Below are positions 55,534 to 64,000 of a stretch of DNA of 64,000 nucleotides, piece by piece. A program made the translations under genes and the position numbers. Below the pieces are notes generated by a model that was not told the origin of the DNA, ran no database searches, and saw only the letters and a list, made by a program, of their open reading frames with translations. This DNA is from Sphingomonas sp. GC_Shp_5 (GTDB taxonomy: Bacteria; Pseudomonadota; Alphaproteobacteria; Sphingomonadales; Sphingomonadaceae), in the NCBI RefSeq assembly GCF_026540855.1, contig NZ_JALNUP010000013.1:47271-111270 (forward strand). The letters run 5' to 3'. Numbering within the stretch: position 1 is the stretch's first letter; each line of letters starts with the position of its first letter.

Positions 55534-55872
55534 ATGGCGCGCAAGCATCCGAAACACGGTCCCTATGACGACGTCCAGCCTGAGGACGAGGCACCGGCCC
55601 CCGCCGCGCCCTGCTGGCTGTGCGGTCGCCCGACCGGCAAGACCATCGTCTGGCACCATCCCGTGCCCAAGAGCCGTGGCGGCCGCAATGTCGTGCCGAT
55701 GCATCCGATCTGCCAGCAGACGGTGACGGCCAGCTTCACCAATTCCGAGCTGCAGCGCCACGGCATGGATGTGGAGGGTCTGCTCGCCGACCCGGCGGTG
55801 CGCAAGTTCGTCGACTGGGTGGCGAAGAAGGACCCCGATTTCACCGCCACGATCACCAAGAAGCAGCGCTGA
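55534..55872 (+). CDS. HNH-endonuclease-like zinc protein
   Basis: 112 residues. A CWLCGRPTGKTIVWHHPVPKSRGG segment (in part) and a later MHPICQ give a CxxC...HH...H...C arrangement resembling HNH nucleases, but the second catalytic asparagine is not clear, so nuclease activity is uncertain. The upstream in-frame extension to 55390 is rejected; the ATG follows an AGGCAGACGC. It lies 17 bases before the next hypothetical gene on the same strand. Confidence 0.65.
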   Translation: MARKHPKHGPYDDVQPEDEAPAPAAPCWLCGRPTGKTIVWHHPVPKSRGGRNVVPMHPICQQTVTASFTNSELQRHGMDVEGLLADPAVRKFVDWVAKKDPDFTATITKKQR

Positions 55873-55889
55873 CTCCTACAGGTAGATAG

Positions 55890-56258
55890 ATGACCACCAC
55901 CAATAAAGCGGTGCCGGCCTGGAATGGCGCGATCGTGCGTAAATGGCTGGAAGCCCGCATCGCCGCGTCACAATCCGCGCAGGTCGCGGCGCAACGCGGC
56001 GGCTACCGCGAGCAGGATGATTGCGACAAGGCGACCGCAGAGGAGATGGTCTGCACGATCCTGCGGGGCAAGAATGCGACGGACGAGCCGACTGCCTTTA
56101 CCGCGGAACTGCGCGCGCTGCTCGATCGAGACGACTATATCTGGCGCGGCGTCTACGACGACACGCGCTTCGACCGTCATGTCCGCACCTATCTGCGCAA
56201 GCTGATCAAGATGACCAAGACCAACGAGGGGTTCGAAAAGACCGGCCGCTTCCAATAA
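55890..56258 (+). CDS. Hypothetical protein (122 aa)
   Basis: 122 residues beginning MTTTNKAVPAWNG. It is predominantly helical with basic C-terminal segment RFDRHVRTYLRKLIKMTKTNEGF (in part). A purine-rich TAGGTAGATAG precedes the ATG. I do not recognise a family. It follows the HNH-like gene closely and may form a unit with it. Confidence 0.6.
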   Translation: MTTTNKAVPAWNGAIVRKWLEARIAASQSAQVAAQRGGYREQDDCDKATAEEMVCTILRGKNATDEPTAFTAELRALLDRDDYIWRGVYDDTRFDRHVRTYLRKLIKMTKTNEGFEKTGRFQ

Positions 56259-56375
56259 GCGGATTCACCGGAAGGCATGCTTGATTGCCGCGCCGCAACA
56301 TGGTCTCTGCTGCGCTGATGACGCCCCTGGCCCTCGCCACCCCTAGTCCATGCTGGTGAAGGGCACACCTTGCTC

Positions 56376-57671
56376 ATGAAAGTCGGTCCGATGCGCTATC
56401 TGCCCTGCCTCTCGCTCGCGCTGCTGCTCGCCGCGGCACCTGCCGAGGCCAAGACCGTGGTCGTCACGGCCGCGCACCTGATCGACGTGCTCGCCGGCAA
56501 GCGCGTTGACGATGCCGAGGTGGTGATCACCGACGGCCGCATCGTCAGCGTCGGCCGCCGCGGCGCGACCGTTCCCGCCGGCGCCGAGCGGATCGACCTT
56601 GGCAACCGCACGCTCGTCCCCGGGCTGATCGACATGCACGTCCATCTCACCAGCAATCCGACGCTGAGCGGCTACAAGTCGCTGGAATTCACCGACAGCT
56701 ATTGGATGGTGGTGGGCGTCGCCAATGCGCGGCGGACGCTGGATGCGGGCTTCACCACGGTGCGCAACGTAGGCTCGGCCAATTACGACGATGTCGGCAT
56801 CAAGCAGGGCATCGAGCGCGGCGACATCCCCGGGCCGCGGATCGTGCCCGCCACCTATGCGCTCGGCGCCACCGGCGGCCATTGCGATGCCACCGAATTC
56901 CCGCCGTCGATCTCGGTGCCGGCACCGCAGATCGCCAATTCGCCGGACGGTTTCCGCGCCGCAGTGCGCACCGTGCGCAAATATGGCGCGCAGGTGATCA
57001 AGGTGTGCATGACCGGCGGCGTGCTCTCCAAGACCGACGCGGTCGGCGCCCAGCAGCTGAGCTATGACGAAATCAAGGCCATCGTCGACGAGGCGCACAT
57101 GCTCGGCATGCGCGTCGCGGTCCATGCCCATGGCACCGAGGGGATCAACGTCGCGCTGCGCGCCGGCGTCGACACCATCGAGCACGCCAGCCTCGCCGAT
57201 GCGACCTCGTTCAAGCTCGCCAAGGAGCACGGCGCCTGGTTCGACATGGACATCTATGACGACGACTATATCCTCGCCGAGGGCGCCAAGAACGGCGTCT
57301 TCGCCGAAAGCCTCGAGAAGGAACGCGTGGTCGGCCGCCAGCAGCGCGAAACGTTCCGCGCCGCCCATGCCGCGGGGGTGAAGATGCTGTTCGGCACCGA
57401 TGCCGGCGTCTACCCCAATGGCAATAACGCCCTGCAATTCGCCAAGATGGTGGAATGGGGGATGACGCCGATGGAGGCGATCCAAGCCGCGACCAGCAGC
57501 GCCGCGCAGGCGCTCGACCGCACCGCCGATGTCGGCGCGATCGCTCCGGGCCGCTATGGCGATCTGGTCGCGGTCGACGGTGACCCGCTGGGCGACATCC
57601 GCCTGCTCGAACATGTCGCCTTCGTGATGAAGGGCGGCGAGGTGGTGAAGGCACCCGCATCGACCCGCTGA
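56376..57671 (+). CDS. Secreted amidohydrolase-family metal-dependent hydrolase (imidazolonepropionase-like)
   Basis: About 431 residues with a signal peptide (ending AEA-K). The amidohydrolase barrel has metal ligands in GLIDMHVHL, HAHGTEG, DTIEHASL and FGTDAGVYP, plus IKVCMTGGV with the possible carbamate or bridging residue region. It resembles secreted Xaa-Pro dipeptidase/imidazolonepropionase-like enzymes often annotated as amidohydrolases. The substrate is unclear. Start options are the TTG at 56370, this ATG and the ATG at 56391; GAAGGG upstream supports this one weakly. Confidence 0.84.
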   Translation: MKVGPMRYLPCLSLALLLAAAPAEAKTVVVTAAHLIDVLAGKRVDDAEVVITDGRIVSVGRRGATVPAGAERIDLGNRTLVPGLIDMHVHLTSNPTLSGYKSLEFTDSYWMVVGVANARRTLDAGFTTVRNVGSANYDDVGIKQGIERGDIPGPRIVPATYALGATGGHCDATEFPPSISVPAPQIANSPDGFRAAVRTVRKYGAQVIKVCMTGGVLSKTDAVGAQQLSYDEIKAIVDEAHMLGMRVAVHAHGTEGINVALRAGVDTIEHASLADATSFKLAKEHGAWFDMDIYDDDYILAEGAKNGVFAESLEKERVVGRQQRETFRAAHAAGVKMLFGTDAGVYPNGNNALQFAKMVEWGMTPMEAIQAATSSAAQALDRTADVGAIAPGRYGDLVAVDGDPLGDIRLLEHVAFVMKGGEVVKAPASTR

Positions 57672-57729
57672 TCCACACCGCGTCATCCGGTCCTCACGGG
57701 CCGAATTGCCCACCGACGGCTCATCCAAA

Positions 57730-57758
57730 TTGACAATCAACTTTGTTTTTTAAATAAT
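57730..57758 (+). promoter_or_regulatory. Putative sigma-70 promoter of the first GH92 gene
   Basis: TTGACA (57730-57735), a 17-base spacer and AATAAT (57753-57758), in an AT-rich pocket just 56 bases before the GH92 start. An imperfect palindrome CAAATTGACAATCAACTTTG overlaps the -35 element and could be an operator. Confidence 0.5.
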
Positions 57759-57813
57759 GCCGTCGCGGGCAGCGAGACGCTTGATCAAGCGCAATGCCCG
57801 CGGAGGAGTGGAT

Positions 57814-60198
57814 ATGACGCCAGGGCCAGCAGCTGATCGACGCACAGGCGCCGATGCCCGCGGATCGCACCGCCGCTGGGTGGTGACCGCCGCCATTGTG
57901 GCGCTGTCGCTGCCGGTCCACGCACAAACCACCGCGCCGACGATCGCCAAGGCCCCGATCGATGAAGCCAATCCGCTGGTCGGCACCGCGCCGCTCGACC
58001 GCCCCGAGCTGATCGGCAACGCGCCGCCGCCCGGCGAACCGGTCTATTCGGGCATCACCTCCGCCGGCGCGCGATTGCCGCACAGCGCGACCGAGGCGGC
58101 GCCGGTCAACGTCAACCTCGATCTCAGCTATCCCAACGGCGTTCCCGCGCCGTACAATTATCCCAACCCGACGATGATCGGCTTCACCGGCGGCGGCGGC
58201 CCCTCCTATGGCGGCCGCGCACAGCCGATGATCATGCCCGTGGTCGGCGACTGGACGGTGCCGCCCGCCTACAGCCAGGCCTATTACGACAAAAATCGCG
58301 AGATCGCGTCGCCGGGCTATTATTCGGTGTTCCTCAACACCTTCCACACCCAGGTGGAGCTGACCGCGACCCGTTCGGCCAGCCTGATGCAATTCACCTA
58401 TCCGGCCAGCGAGCGATCAAGCCTGATCGTCAATCTGCGCCGGGCCGGCGGCGAGGTGGAGGTGGTGGGCGATCACACCGTGCGCGGCATCGCGCAGGAA
58501 GACAGCGATCGCGAGCGCGGCCGCTATTTCGTCGCCGAATTCTCCCGCCCGTTCGCGCGGTTCGGCACCTTCCGCGGGCTTACCGACCGGCCCGGCTGGG
58601 GCATCGGCGACGCCGATGTCGAGGCGGGCCGGCGCACCGTCAGCGGTGCCTTTGCGGGGAGCTATCTGACCTTCGCGACCAGGCAGGGCGACAAGGTGCT
58701 GATGCGCATCGCCCATGGCACCAGCTATGCCGATGCGGCCGCGCGGCTCCACGCCGAACTGCCCAACTGGAACTTCGATGCCGTCCACCAGGCCGCGCGC
58801 GGCAGCTGGACGGCGCTGCTCGACAAGGTGCAGGTCACCGGCGGTACCGCCAAGCAGCGGATGCTGTTCTATTCGACGCTGTTCCAGTCGTTCGGCAGCC
58901 CGCGGCTGGTCGCCGCCAAGGGCGAGACCTTCACCGATCGCAACGGCAAGCTGCGGACGGCGAGCTACGATCGCTACGGCCCGGTGCCGTTCTGGGATAC
59001 CGGCCGCAACCAGATCGTGCTGCTCCAGCTGATGGAGCCGGCGGTGATCCAGGATGTGATGCGCTCCGAGCTCGATATGGCGCGCGAGCGCGGCTACATG
59101 AACACCTCGTTCCACGGCGACAATGCCGTGTTCCTCTACCTTGGCGCATGGAAGCGCGGCATCGCGTTCGATTATCCCGCGGTCTACGAGTATCTCCGCC
59201 GCAACGCGACCGATCCCAAGGGCCCGCGCGGCTATCTTGCCGAGTATCAGCGCCAGGGCTGGATCAGCGACGAAGTGCCCGCCGGCAACCCCAGCCCGCC
59301 CTATGCCGGCGGCAAGGCCGGCGCCGCGACGACGCTGGAATATGCCTGGGACGATGCGGCGATGGCCGAATATGCCGAGCGGCTCGGCAAGATCGACGAC
59401 GCCCGCCTGTTCCGTGCCCGCGCCGCCAATTACCGCAACGTCTTCGACAAGAGCATCGGCTTCGTCCGCGGCCGCACCGCCGACGGCAAATGGATCGCGC
59501 CGTTCGACCCGCAGGAGCCCTATTACAACTTCATGATGAAGGAGGCGTCTGGCTGGTCGACGCTGTGGCTGGTGCCGCAGGACGTCGCCGGTCTCGAGAC
59601 GTTGCTCGGCGGCCGCGCCCGGTTCAACGCCAAGCTCGATCGCTTCTTCGCCACGCCCTACAATCCCAAGGGCATCTGCCGCGACTGCACCGGCATGGTC
59701 GGCCAATATGTCCAGGGCAACCAGCCTGACCAGCATGCCGCCTATCTCTATGCCTGGAGCGGCCAGCCGTGGAAGACCCAGGCACTCACCCGGCGCATCC
59801 TCGATACGCTCTATGGCAGCGATTTTTCCGGCTACGGCTATCCCGGGATGGATGATCAGGGCGCGACCTCGTCCTGGTACACGATGAGCGCGATGGGCTT
59901 CTATCCGGTCGATCCGTCGAGCGACGTCTATGTCCTCGGCAGCCCGCTGTTCGACCGGGTCAGGCTCGCGCTCGGCAACGGCAAGACCTTCGAGATCGTC
60001 GCGCGCGGCAATTCACCCACCAACGTCTATATCCAGTCGGCGACGCTCAACGGCCGGCCATGGACGCAGCCATGGTTCCGCCATGCCGACATCGCCAATG
60101 GCGCGACGCTCGAGCTGGTGATGGGCGCCAAGCCCAACCCGGCCTGGGGCAGTGCCCCCGGCGACGCGCCGCCATCGCTTTCCGGTTCCGTCCACTGA
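57814..60198 (+). CDS. Glycoside hydrolase family 92 (alpha-mannosidase-like), with GNQP in place of GNEP
   Basis: 794 residues. A signal peptide (cleaved near VHA-Q) precedes the GH92 N-terminal beta-sandwich and (alpha/alpha)6 barrel. Family landmarks: VNPFIGT-like NPLVGT, FWDTGR, YVQGNQPDQHAAYLYAW and GYPGMDDQGATSSWY. In standard GH92 exo-alpha-mannosidases the motif is GNEP, the Glu being the general acid; here it is Gln637. GGAGGAG lies about 5 bases before the ATG chosen over an ATG-like start at 57757. It faces the second GH92 gene across an intrinsic terminator. Confidence 0.88.
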   Translation: MTPGPAADRRTGADARGSHRRWVVTAAIVALSLPVHAQTTAPTIAKAPIDEANPLVGTAPLDRPELIGNAPPPGEPVYSGITSAGARLPHSATEAAPVNVNLDLSYPNGVPAPYNYPNPTMIGFTGGGGPSYGGRAQPMIMPVVGDWTVPPAYSQAYYDKNREIASPGYYSVFLNTFHTQVELTATRSASLMQFTYPASERSSLIVNLRRAGGEVEVVGDHTVRGIAQEDSDRERGRYFVAEFSRPFARFGTFRGLTDRPGWGIGDADVEAGRRTVSGAFAGSYLTFATRQGDKVLMRIAHGTSYADAAARLHAELPNWNFDAVHQAARGSWTALLDKVQVTGGTAKQRMLFYSTLFQSFGSPRLVAAKGETFTDRNGKLRTASYDRYGPVPFWDTGRNQIVLLQLMEPAVIQDVMRSELDMARERGYMNTSFHGDNAVFLYLGAWKRGIAFDYPAVYEYLRRNATDPKGPRGYLAEYQRQGWISDEVPAGNPSPPYAGGKAGAATTLEYAWDDAAMAEYAERLGKIDDARLFRARAANYRNVFDKSIGFVRGRTADGKWIAPFDPQEPYYNFMMKEASGWSTLWLVPQDVAGLETLLGGRARFNAKLDRFFATPYNPKGICRDCTGMVGQYVQGNQPDQHAAYLYAWSGQPWKTQALTRRILDTLYGSDFSGYGYPGMDDQGATSSWYTMSAMGFYPVDPSSDVYVLGSPLFDRVRLALGNGKTFEIVARGNSPTNVYIQSATLNGRPWTQPWFRHADIANGATLELVMGAKPNPAWGSAPGDAPPSLSGSVH

Positions 60199-60253
60199 CG
60201 GGAAGCCCCGCGGGGACTTTCCTCCCCTGCTTTCCAGCCTCGCGGGAAGAATA

Positions 60254-60287
60254 ACGCCCCGGGATCCGCATCCCGGGGCGTCTTTTT
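60254..60287 (+). terminator. Intrinsic terminator of the first GH92 gene
   Basis: Perfect 12-bp stem ACGCCCCGGGAT / ATCCCGGGGCGT with a CCGC loop, then CTTTTT. It lies 56 bases after the GH92 stop and 13 bases before the stop of the convergent second GH92 gene. Confidence 0.92.
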
Positions 60288-60299
60288 ATCGGCAGCTGA

Positions 60300-62621
60300 T
60301 CAGGCCGCGCCATGCCCGTAGGATGGCGGCCGGTCCTGCTTGGCGGCGCCAAACCGCGACGGTTTGTCGCCCATCACGAACACCAGCTCGCCGCCGCGCA
60401 CCAGATCGGCATGCGCGATCCAGTTCTTGGTCCAGGGCTTGCCGTTCCACCGCACCGATTGGACATAGGGGCGGTCGGGCGCATTGCCTTCCGCGCGCAC
60501 CCGCAGGCTCTTGCCCTCGCCCACCCGCAGCTCGGCAACGTCGAACAGCGGCGAGCCGAACACATAGACGCCGCTGACCGGATCGACCGGGTAGAAGCCC
60601 AGCGCCGAGAGCACGAACCAGGCGCTCATCTGGCCGCAATCGTCATTGCCGATCACCCCATCGGGTGCCGCCTTGTACATCTCGACGAGCAGCCGACGTA
60701 CCATCGCCTGCGTCTTCCAGGGCGCGCCGGCAAAGGCATAAAGATAGGCGACATGCTGATCCGGCTCGTTGCCATGGGCATATTGGCCGAGCAGCCCCGA
60801 GATATCGGGCGGCGCGTTCTTGGGTAGCGTCGAAGGCGCCGAGAACAGCGCATCGAGCTTCTTCTCGAACGCCGCATCGCCGCCGAAATGCTGGATCAGC
60901 CCATAGGTGTCGTGCTGGTTGAGGAAGGTCGCCTGCCAGCCGTTGGCCTCGGTATAGTCGCGCTGCTTCTCGACATTGTGGCCGAGCTCGATCGGATCAT
61001 AATCCTTCCACCAGCTGCCATCGGCAAAGCGCGGCCGCGCGAAGCCGATCGCGGGATCGATGACGTTGCGATAGTTGAGGCTGCGCTTGCGCAGCGCCAC
61101 TGCATCGTCATGCGCCCCCGCCGCTTCGGCGAGCACCGCCATCGCCCAATCGTCATAGGCATATTCCTGGGTGCGGCTGACCGACTCCCAGACCTTGTCG
61201 GCGGGAATGTAGCCGAGGTCGTAATAGAAGCCGCGGCCGAGCGTGCTGTCGATGTCGGGGAAGTCGCGATCAAAGGCGCGGCGGCGGATCTGCGGCCAGG
61301 CGGCGGCATAATCGGCCTTGATGCCCTTGGCGCACGCCTCGGCCATCACCGACACGCCGTGCCAGCCGATCATGCACGCCGTCTCGACGCCTTGCAGCGG
61401 CCAGACCGGCGGCCCTGCCGGGCTCTGCACCGTCTGGCGCACCAGGTCGCGCACCAGCAGGCCGGCCTGCTGCGGCTGGACCAGCGTCAGCAGCGGGTGC
61501 AGCGCGCGATAGGTGTCCCACAGCGAATAGGTGCTGAACGCCGCCTCGCCCGCCGGTACCTGGTGAACCTGCCTATCGAGCCCCACATAGCGCCCGTCGC
61601 GGTCGGTGAAGAGCGTCGGCGACAGGAAGGCGTGGTAGAGCGCGCTCGCCATGATCGTGCGCTGGTCGGCGGTGCCGCCCTCGACGCGCACCGCATCGAG
61701 ATAGGTCGCCCAGCGCCGCGCCGCCGCGGTGCGGGCGCCGTCGAAGTCCCAGCCCGGCGCTTCCGCCGCCAGCGCCGCCTTGGCGCCCTCGACGCTCACC
61801 GCCGAGATGCCGGTCTTGATCAGGATCGGCGCGCCACCGGCGGCATCGAAGAAGAAGGCGACCTTGACGCGATCGCCCTGCACCGCGGACGCGCCCTTGG
61901 CGGCGGGCTTGTCGCCGTCGCCGAAGAAGGCGATCCGGTCGGGCTTGCGCGACAGCCGCATCGCGAAGTGGATGCGGCGCCCCTTCGCCCAGCGATGGAC
62001 GCGCCGGCTGCCGATGAGCAGGCCATCGGCATCGAGGCTGAGCGAGGATTCGTCGATCAGCTTGCCCTTGTCCCACGGGTCCTGGACCATGTGCGCGAGA
62101 TCGATGAGGATATGCCCCTCACCGGCCGGGAAATGGTAGCGGTGCAGCCCCGTCCGCTCCGTCACCGTCAGCTCGGCCAGCACCCCGGATTCGAGCTTCA
62201 CCCGATAATAGCCGGGCTCGGCCAGTTCCTCCGAGAAGCGCTGGCGATACCCCTCTTCGGGATGTTCGAGCGAACCCGGCACCAGTTTGAGCGGCCCGCG
62301 CGTCGGCACCACCAGCACGTCGAGCATGTCGCCGATCCCGGTGCCCGACAGATGGGTGTGCGAGAAGCCCATGATCGAGGTGTCGTCGCGATGATAGCCC
62401 GAGCAGGCATCCCAGCGCGCGACATCGGTATCGGGGCCGAGCTGGACCATGCCGAACGGCAGCGTCGGCCCGGGAAAGGTGTGGCCATGGCCGCCGGTGC
62501 CGACGAACAGGTCCGGCCGGCTCGCGGCCGGGCGCTGCGCCCAGCTTGCCGCGGGCAGCGTGGACGACAGCGTCGCGAGGCCGGTACCGACCAGAAGCTG
62601 CCGGCGGGTGGCGGTGGTCAT
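60300..62621 (-). CDS. Glycoside hydrolase family 92 (alpha-mannosidase), canonical GNEP
   Basis: 773 residues. The N-terminus TRRQLLVGTGLATLSS is a Tat-like signal. GH92 landmarks: FVGTGGHGHTFPGPTLPFGMVQLGPDT (in part), SHTHLSGTG, WDTYRALHPL, AHGNEPDQHVAYLYAF with general-acid Glu619, and GNDDCGQMSAWFVLSALGF (in part). It should release alpha-linked mannose (usually alpha-1,2 or 1,3) with calcium. AAGGA lies about 9 bases before the ATG. Sixty-six bases upstream of it on the same strand is the GH125 gene, so both are probably co-transcribed. Confidence 0.92.
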   Translation of the reverse strand: MTTATRRQLLVGTGLATLSSTLPAASWAQRPAASRPDLFVGTGGHGHTFPGPTLPFGMVQLGPDTDVARWDACSGYHRDDTSIMGFSHTHLSGTGIGDMLDVLVVPTRGPLKLVPGSLEHPEEGYRQRFSEELAEPGYYRVKLESGVLAELTVTERTGLHRYHFPAGEGHILIDLAHMVQDPWDKGKLIDESSLSLDADGLLIGSRRVHRWAKGRRIHFAMRLSRKPDRIAFFGDGDKPAAKGASAVQGDRVKVAFFFDAAGGAPILIKTGISAVSVEGAKAALAAEAPGWDFDGARTAAARRWATYLDAVRVEGGTADQRTIMASALYHAFLSPTLFTDRDGRYVGLDRQVHQVPAGEAAFSTYSLWDTYRALHPLLTLVQPQQAGLLVRDLVRQTVQSPAGPPVWPLQGVETACMIGWHGVSVMAEACAKGIKADYAAAWPQIRRRAFDRDFPDIDSTLGRGFYYDLGYIPADKVWESVSRTQEYAYDDWAMAVLAEAAGAHDDAVALRKRSLNYRNVIDPAIGFARPRFADGSWWKDYDPIELGHNVEKQRDYTEANGWQATFLNQHDTYGLIQHFGGDAAFEKKLDALFSAPSTLPKNAPPDISGLLGQYAHGNEPDQHVAYLYAFAGAPWKTQAMVRRLLVEMYKAAPDGVIGNDDCGQMSAWFVLSALGFYPVDPVSGVYVFGSPLFDVAELRVGEGKSLRVRAEGNAPDRPYVQSVRWNGKPWTKNWIAHADLVRGGELVFVMGDKPSRFGAAKQDRPPSYGHGAA

Positions 62622-62687
62622 CACGTGGTTCCTTGAAGCTTGATACAGGTAGGAAGGCCGCTCGCCCGGTGGCGCCGGCACGATGCG

Positions 62688-64000
62688 TCAATAGCGCTGG
62701 GCGAGCAGGGCCGGCTTACGCCTGGCGAGATCGACGATCAGCTCGCCGAACAGGCCGTTGGTCCAGGCGAACCAGGTCCGCGTGAACGTGCTCGGATCGT
62801 CCTTGTCGAAGCTTTCGTGCATGAAGCCGGTATGCGCGTGGGTTGCCTTGAGCCAGCGCAGACATTGCGCGATCGTCGCATCGTCGTCGCTGTTGCGCGC
62901 GTGGATGATGATCGACATCGGCCAGATCTGCCCCTCGCCGACATGCGGCCCGCCGATGCCCTTGGCGGCGCTGCCCTCGAAGAAATAGGGATTGCGCGTG
63001 CTCCACGCCGCCGCGGCGGTGCGGCGGAACAGCGGATCGTTGCGGTCCGCGGCGCCAAGCTCGGCGAGGCCCGACAGGCTCGGCACGTTGGCGTCGTCCA
63101 TGAAGATCGCATTGCCGAAGCCGTCCACCTCATAGGCCCAGACCTCGCCGCCCTGCCCGTCCGCCATCTTGCCATGGGCGTTGAGCGCGGCTTCCACCTC
63201 GCTCGCCAGCGCCAGGCAGTCCTGCGCCGCGGCGGCGTCGCCGCGCGCTTCGCGATGCACCTGCGCGATCTTGCGCAGCGCCGAGACCGCGAACATATTG
63301 GACGGGATCAGGAACGGCAGCGTCGTCGCATCGTCCGACGGGCGGAAGCTCGAATGGATCAGCCCCACCTTGCGGGTCGGCGCGCCATAGCCGTCCTGCA
63401 GCGTCTCGCTCGGCTGCGGCGCGCTGCGCTGGAAGCGATAGGGGCCGCGACCGTCCTTGCGCTGCTGCTCGCGGAACGTCGCCACCGCGCGCGCCATCGC
63501 CTTGGCCCAGGTGTCGTCGAACGGCGCCTTGTCGCGCGTCGCCGTCCAATAGCCGTGCGCGAGCCGCATCGGATAGCAGAGCGAATCCACCTCCCACTTC
63601 CGCTCGGCAACGCCCGGCTTCATCTCGGTCTTGTCGGTCTGCGACCAGTCGAGATCGGTCTTGGCGGCGGGATCCTCCATGAACGCATTTGCGTATGAAT
63701 CGATCAGGATGCACCGAGCCTGGCGCTGGATCAGCCCGTGGAACAGCCGCCTCAGCGGCGCATCCTGCGGCGCGAGATGGACATAGGTCTGCATCTGCGC
63801 CGAGCTGTCGCGCAGCCACAGCGCCTTGATGTCGCCGGTGATCACGAAGGCATCGGGCTTGCCGTCGATCTCGCCGACCTTGACCACGGTGGTGTCGAGC
63901 GTGTTCGGGTAGCAATTCTCGAACAGCCAGGCGATCTCGGGATCGGCGATCTTGGCCTTTACCGCCCTGATCTCGGCCTCCACCGCCTTGCTGACGAAGC
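62688..64000 (-). CDS. Glycoside hydrolase family 125 exo-alpha-1,6-mannosidase (N-terminus cut by window)
   Basis: At least 437 residues are present and the open frame runs off the window end (FVSKAVEAEIRAVKAKI at the edge), so the signal peptide and start are missing. GH125 features: ITGDIKALWLRDSSAQM, DPAAKTDLDW, KWEVDSLCYPMRLA, SSFRPSDDATTLPFLIPSNMF (in part), EGQIWPMS and MHESFDKDDPSTFTRTWFAW (in part). The family cleaves terminal alpha-1,6-linked mannose by an inverting mechanism. It lies 66 bases before the GH92 gene on the same strand. Confidence 0.92.
   Translation of the reverse strand, partial: FVSKAVEAEIRAVKAKIADPEIAWLFENCYPNTLDTTVVKVGEIDGKPDAFVITGDIKALWLRDSSAQMQTYVHLAPQDAPLRRLFHGLIQRQARCILIDSYANAFMEDPAAKTDLDWSQTDKTEMKPGVAERKWEVDSLCYPMRLAHGYWTATRDKAPFDDTWAKAMARAVATFREQQRKDGRGPYRFQRSAPQPSETLQDGYGAPTRKVGLIHSSFRPSDDATTLPFLIPSNMFAVSALRKIAQVHREARGDAAAAQDCLALASEVEAALNAHGKMADGQGGEVWAYEVDGFGNAIFMDDANVPSLSGLAELGAADRNDPLFRRTAAAAWSTRNPYFFEGSAAKGIGGPHVGEGQIWPMSIIIHARNSDDDATIAQCLRWLKATHAHTGFMHESFDKDDPSTFTRTWFAWTNGLFGELIVDLARRKPALLAQRY

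Overview
The window is GC-rich, densely coded alphaproteobacterial chromosome. The best fit is Sphingomonas or a close sphingomonad. This is inferred from gene content and order (ribF-ileS-lspA-DUF3035 lipoprotein; amiC-mrcA-prfB; an RNase E with an acidic insert; many secreted glycosidases). There is no rRNA, tRNA, IS element, CRISPR array or phage gene that I can see, and the annotated genes leave few gaps.

Layout. (1) 1-24 kb is mostly housekeeping: an MDR oxidoreductase, mercaptopyruvate sulfurtransferase and cystathionine beta-lyase, a TorF-type porin, the ribF-ileS-lspA operon, folA-hemerythrin-thyA, a RadC-like JAB protein, the amiC-mrcA-prfB-methyltransferase operon, and rne. Short palindromic REP-like elements and one six-copy 17-bp tandem repeat lie between genes here. 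(2) 23.8-28.5 kb is a signalling block: an OmpR-type response regulator, then a tightly coupled pair of a double-domain KaiC-like ATPase and a hybrid histidine kinase. No kaiA or kaiB is present. (3) 28.5-41.2 kb is secreted carbohydrate and protein degradation: a CE2-like esterase, a PQQ-type sugar dehydrogenase, an alpha-lytic-like serine protease, GH43, GH39 and GH74 enzymes, and an unusual in-frame fusion of an alpha/beta hydrolase with a secreted beta-propeller (MRJP/Yellow-like) protein. Two sites resembling the xyl-box of xylan-utilisation regulons lie in the divergent GH39/GH74 promoter region. (4) 43.5-51.8 kb is a complete non-phosphorylating L-fucose pathway: FucP-type permease, mutarotase, fucose dehydrogenase, fuconolactonase, fuconate dehydratase, 2-keto-3-deoxyfuconate dehydrogenase, diketo-acid hydrolase and L-lactate dehydrogenase, with an IclR regulator. 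(5) 51.9-57.7 kb is mixed accessory content: metallophosphoesterase, MarR regulator, SnoaL-like protein with a perfect palindromic operator, EAL phosphodiesterase, an HNH-like protein and an amidohydrolase. (6) 57.8-64 kb is an alpha-mannoside locus with two GH92 enzymes and a GH125 enzyme cut by the window end.

How it fits together. GH74, GH39, GH43 and the CE2 esterase would attack xyloglucan and acetylated xylan outside the cytoplasm. The fucose pathway would use L-fucose from fucosylated xyloglucan or glycoproteins, and the GH92/GH125 set would trim mannans or N-glycans. The observations I rate highest are the KaiC-kinase pair, the catalytic Glu-to-Gln change in one of the two GH92 enzymes, the fused hydrolase/propeller gene with its own internal start and signal peptide, and the operator-like palindromes upstream of the sugar genes.
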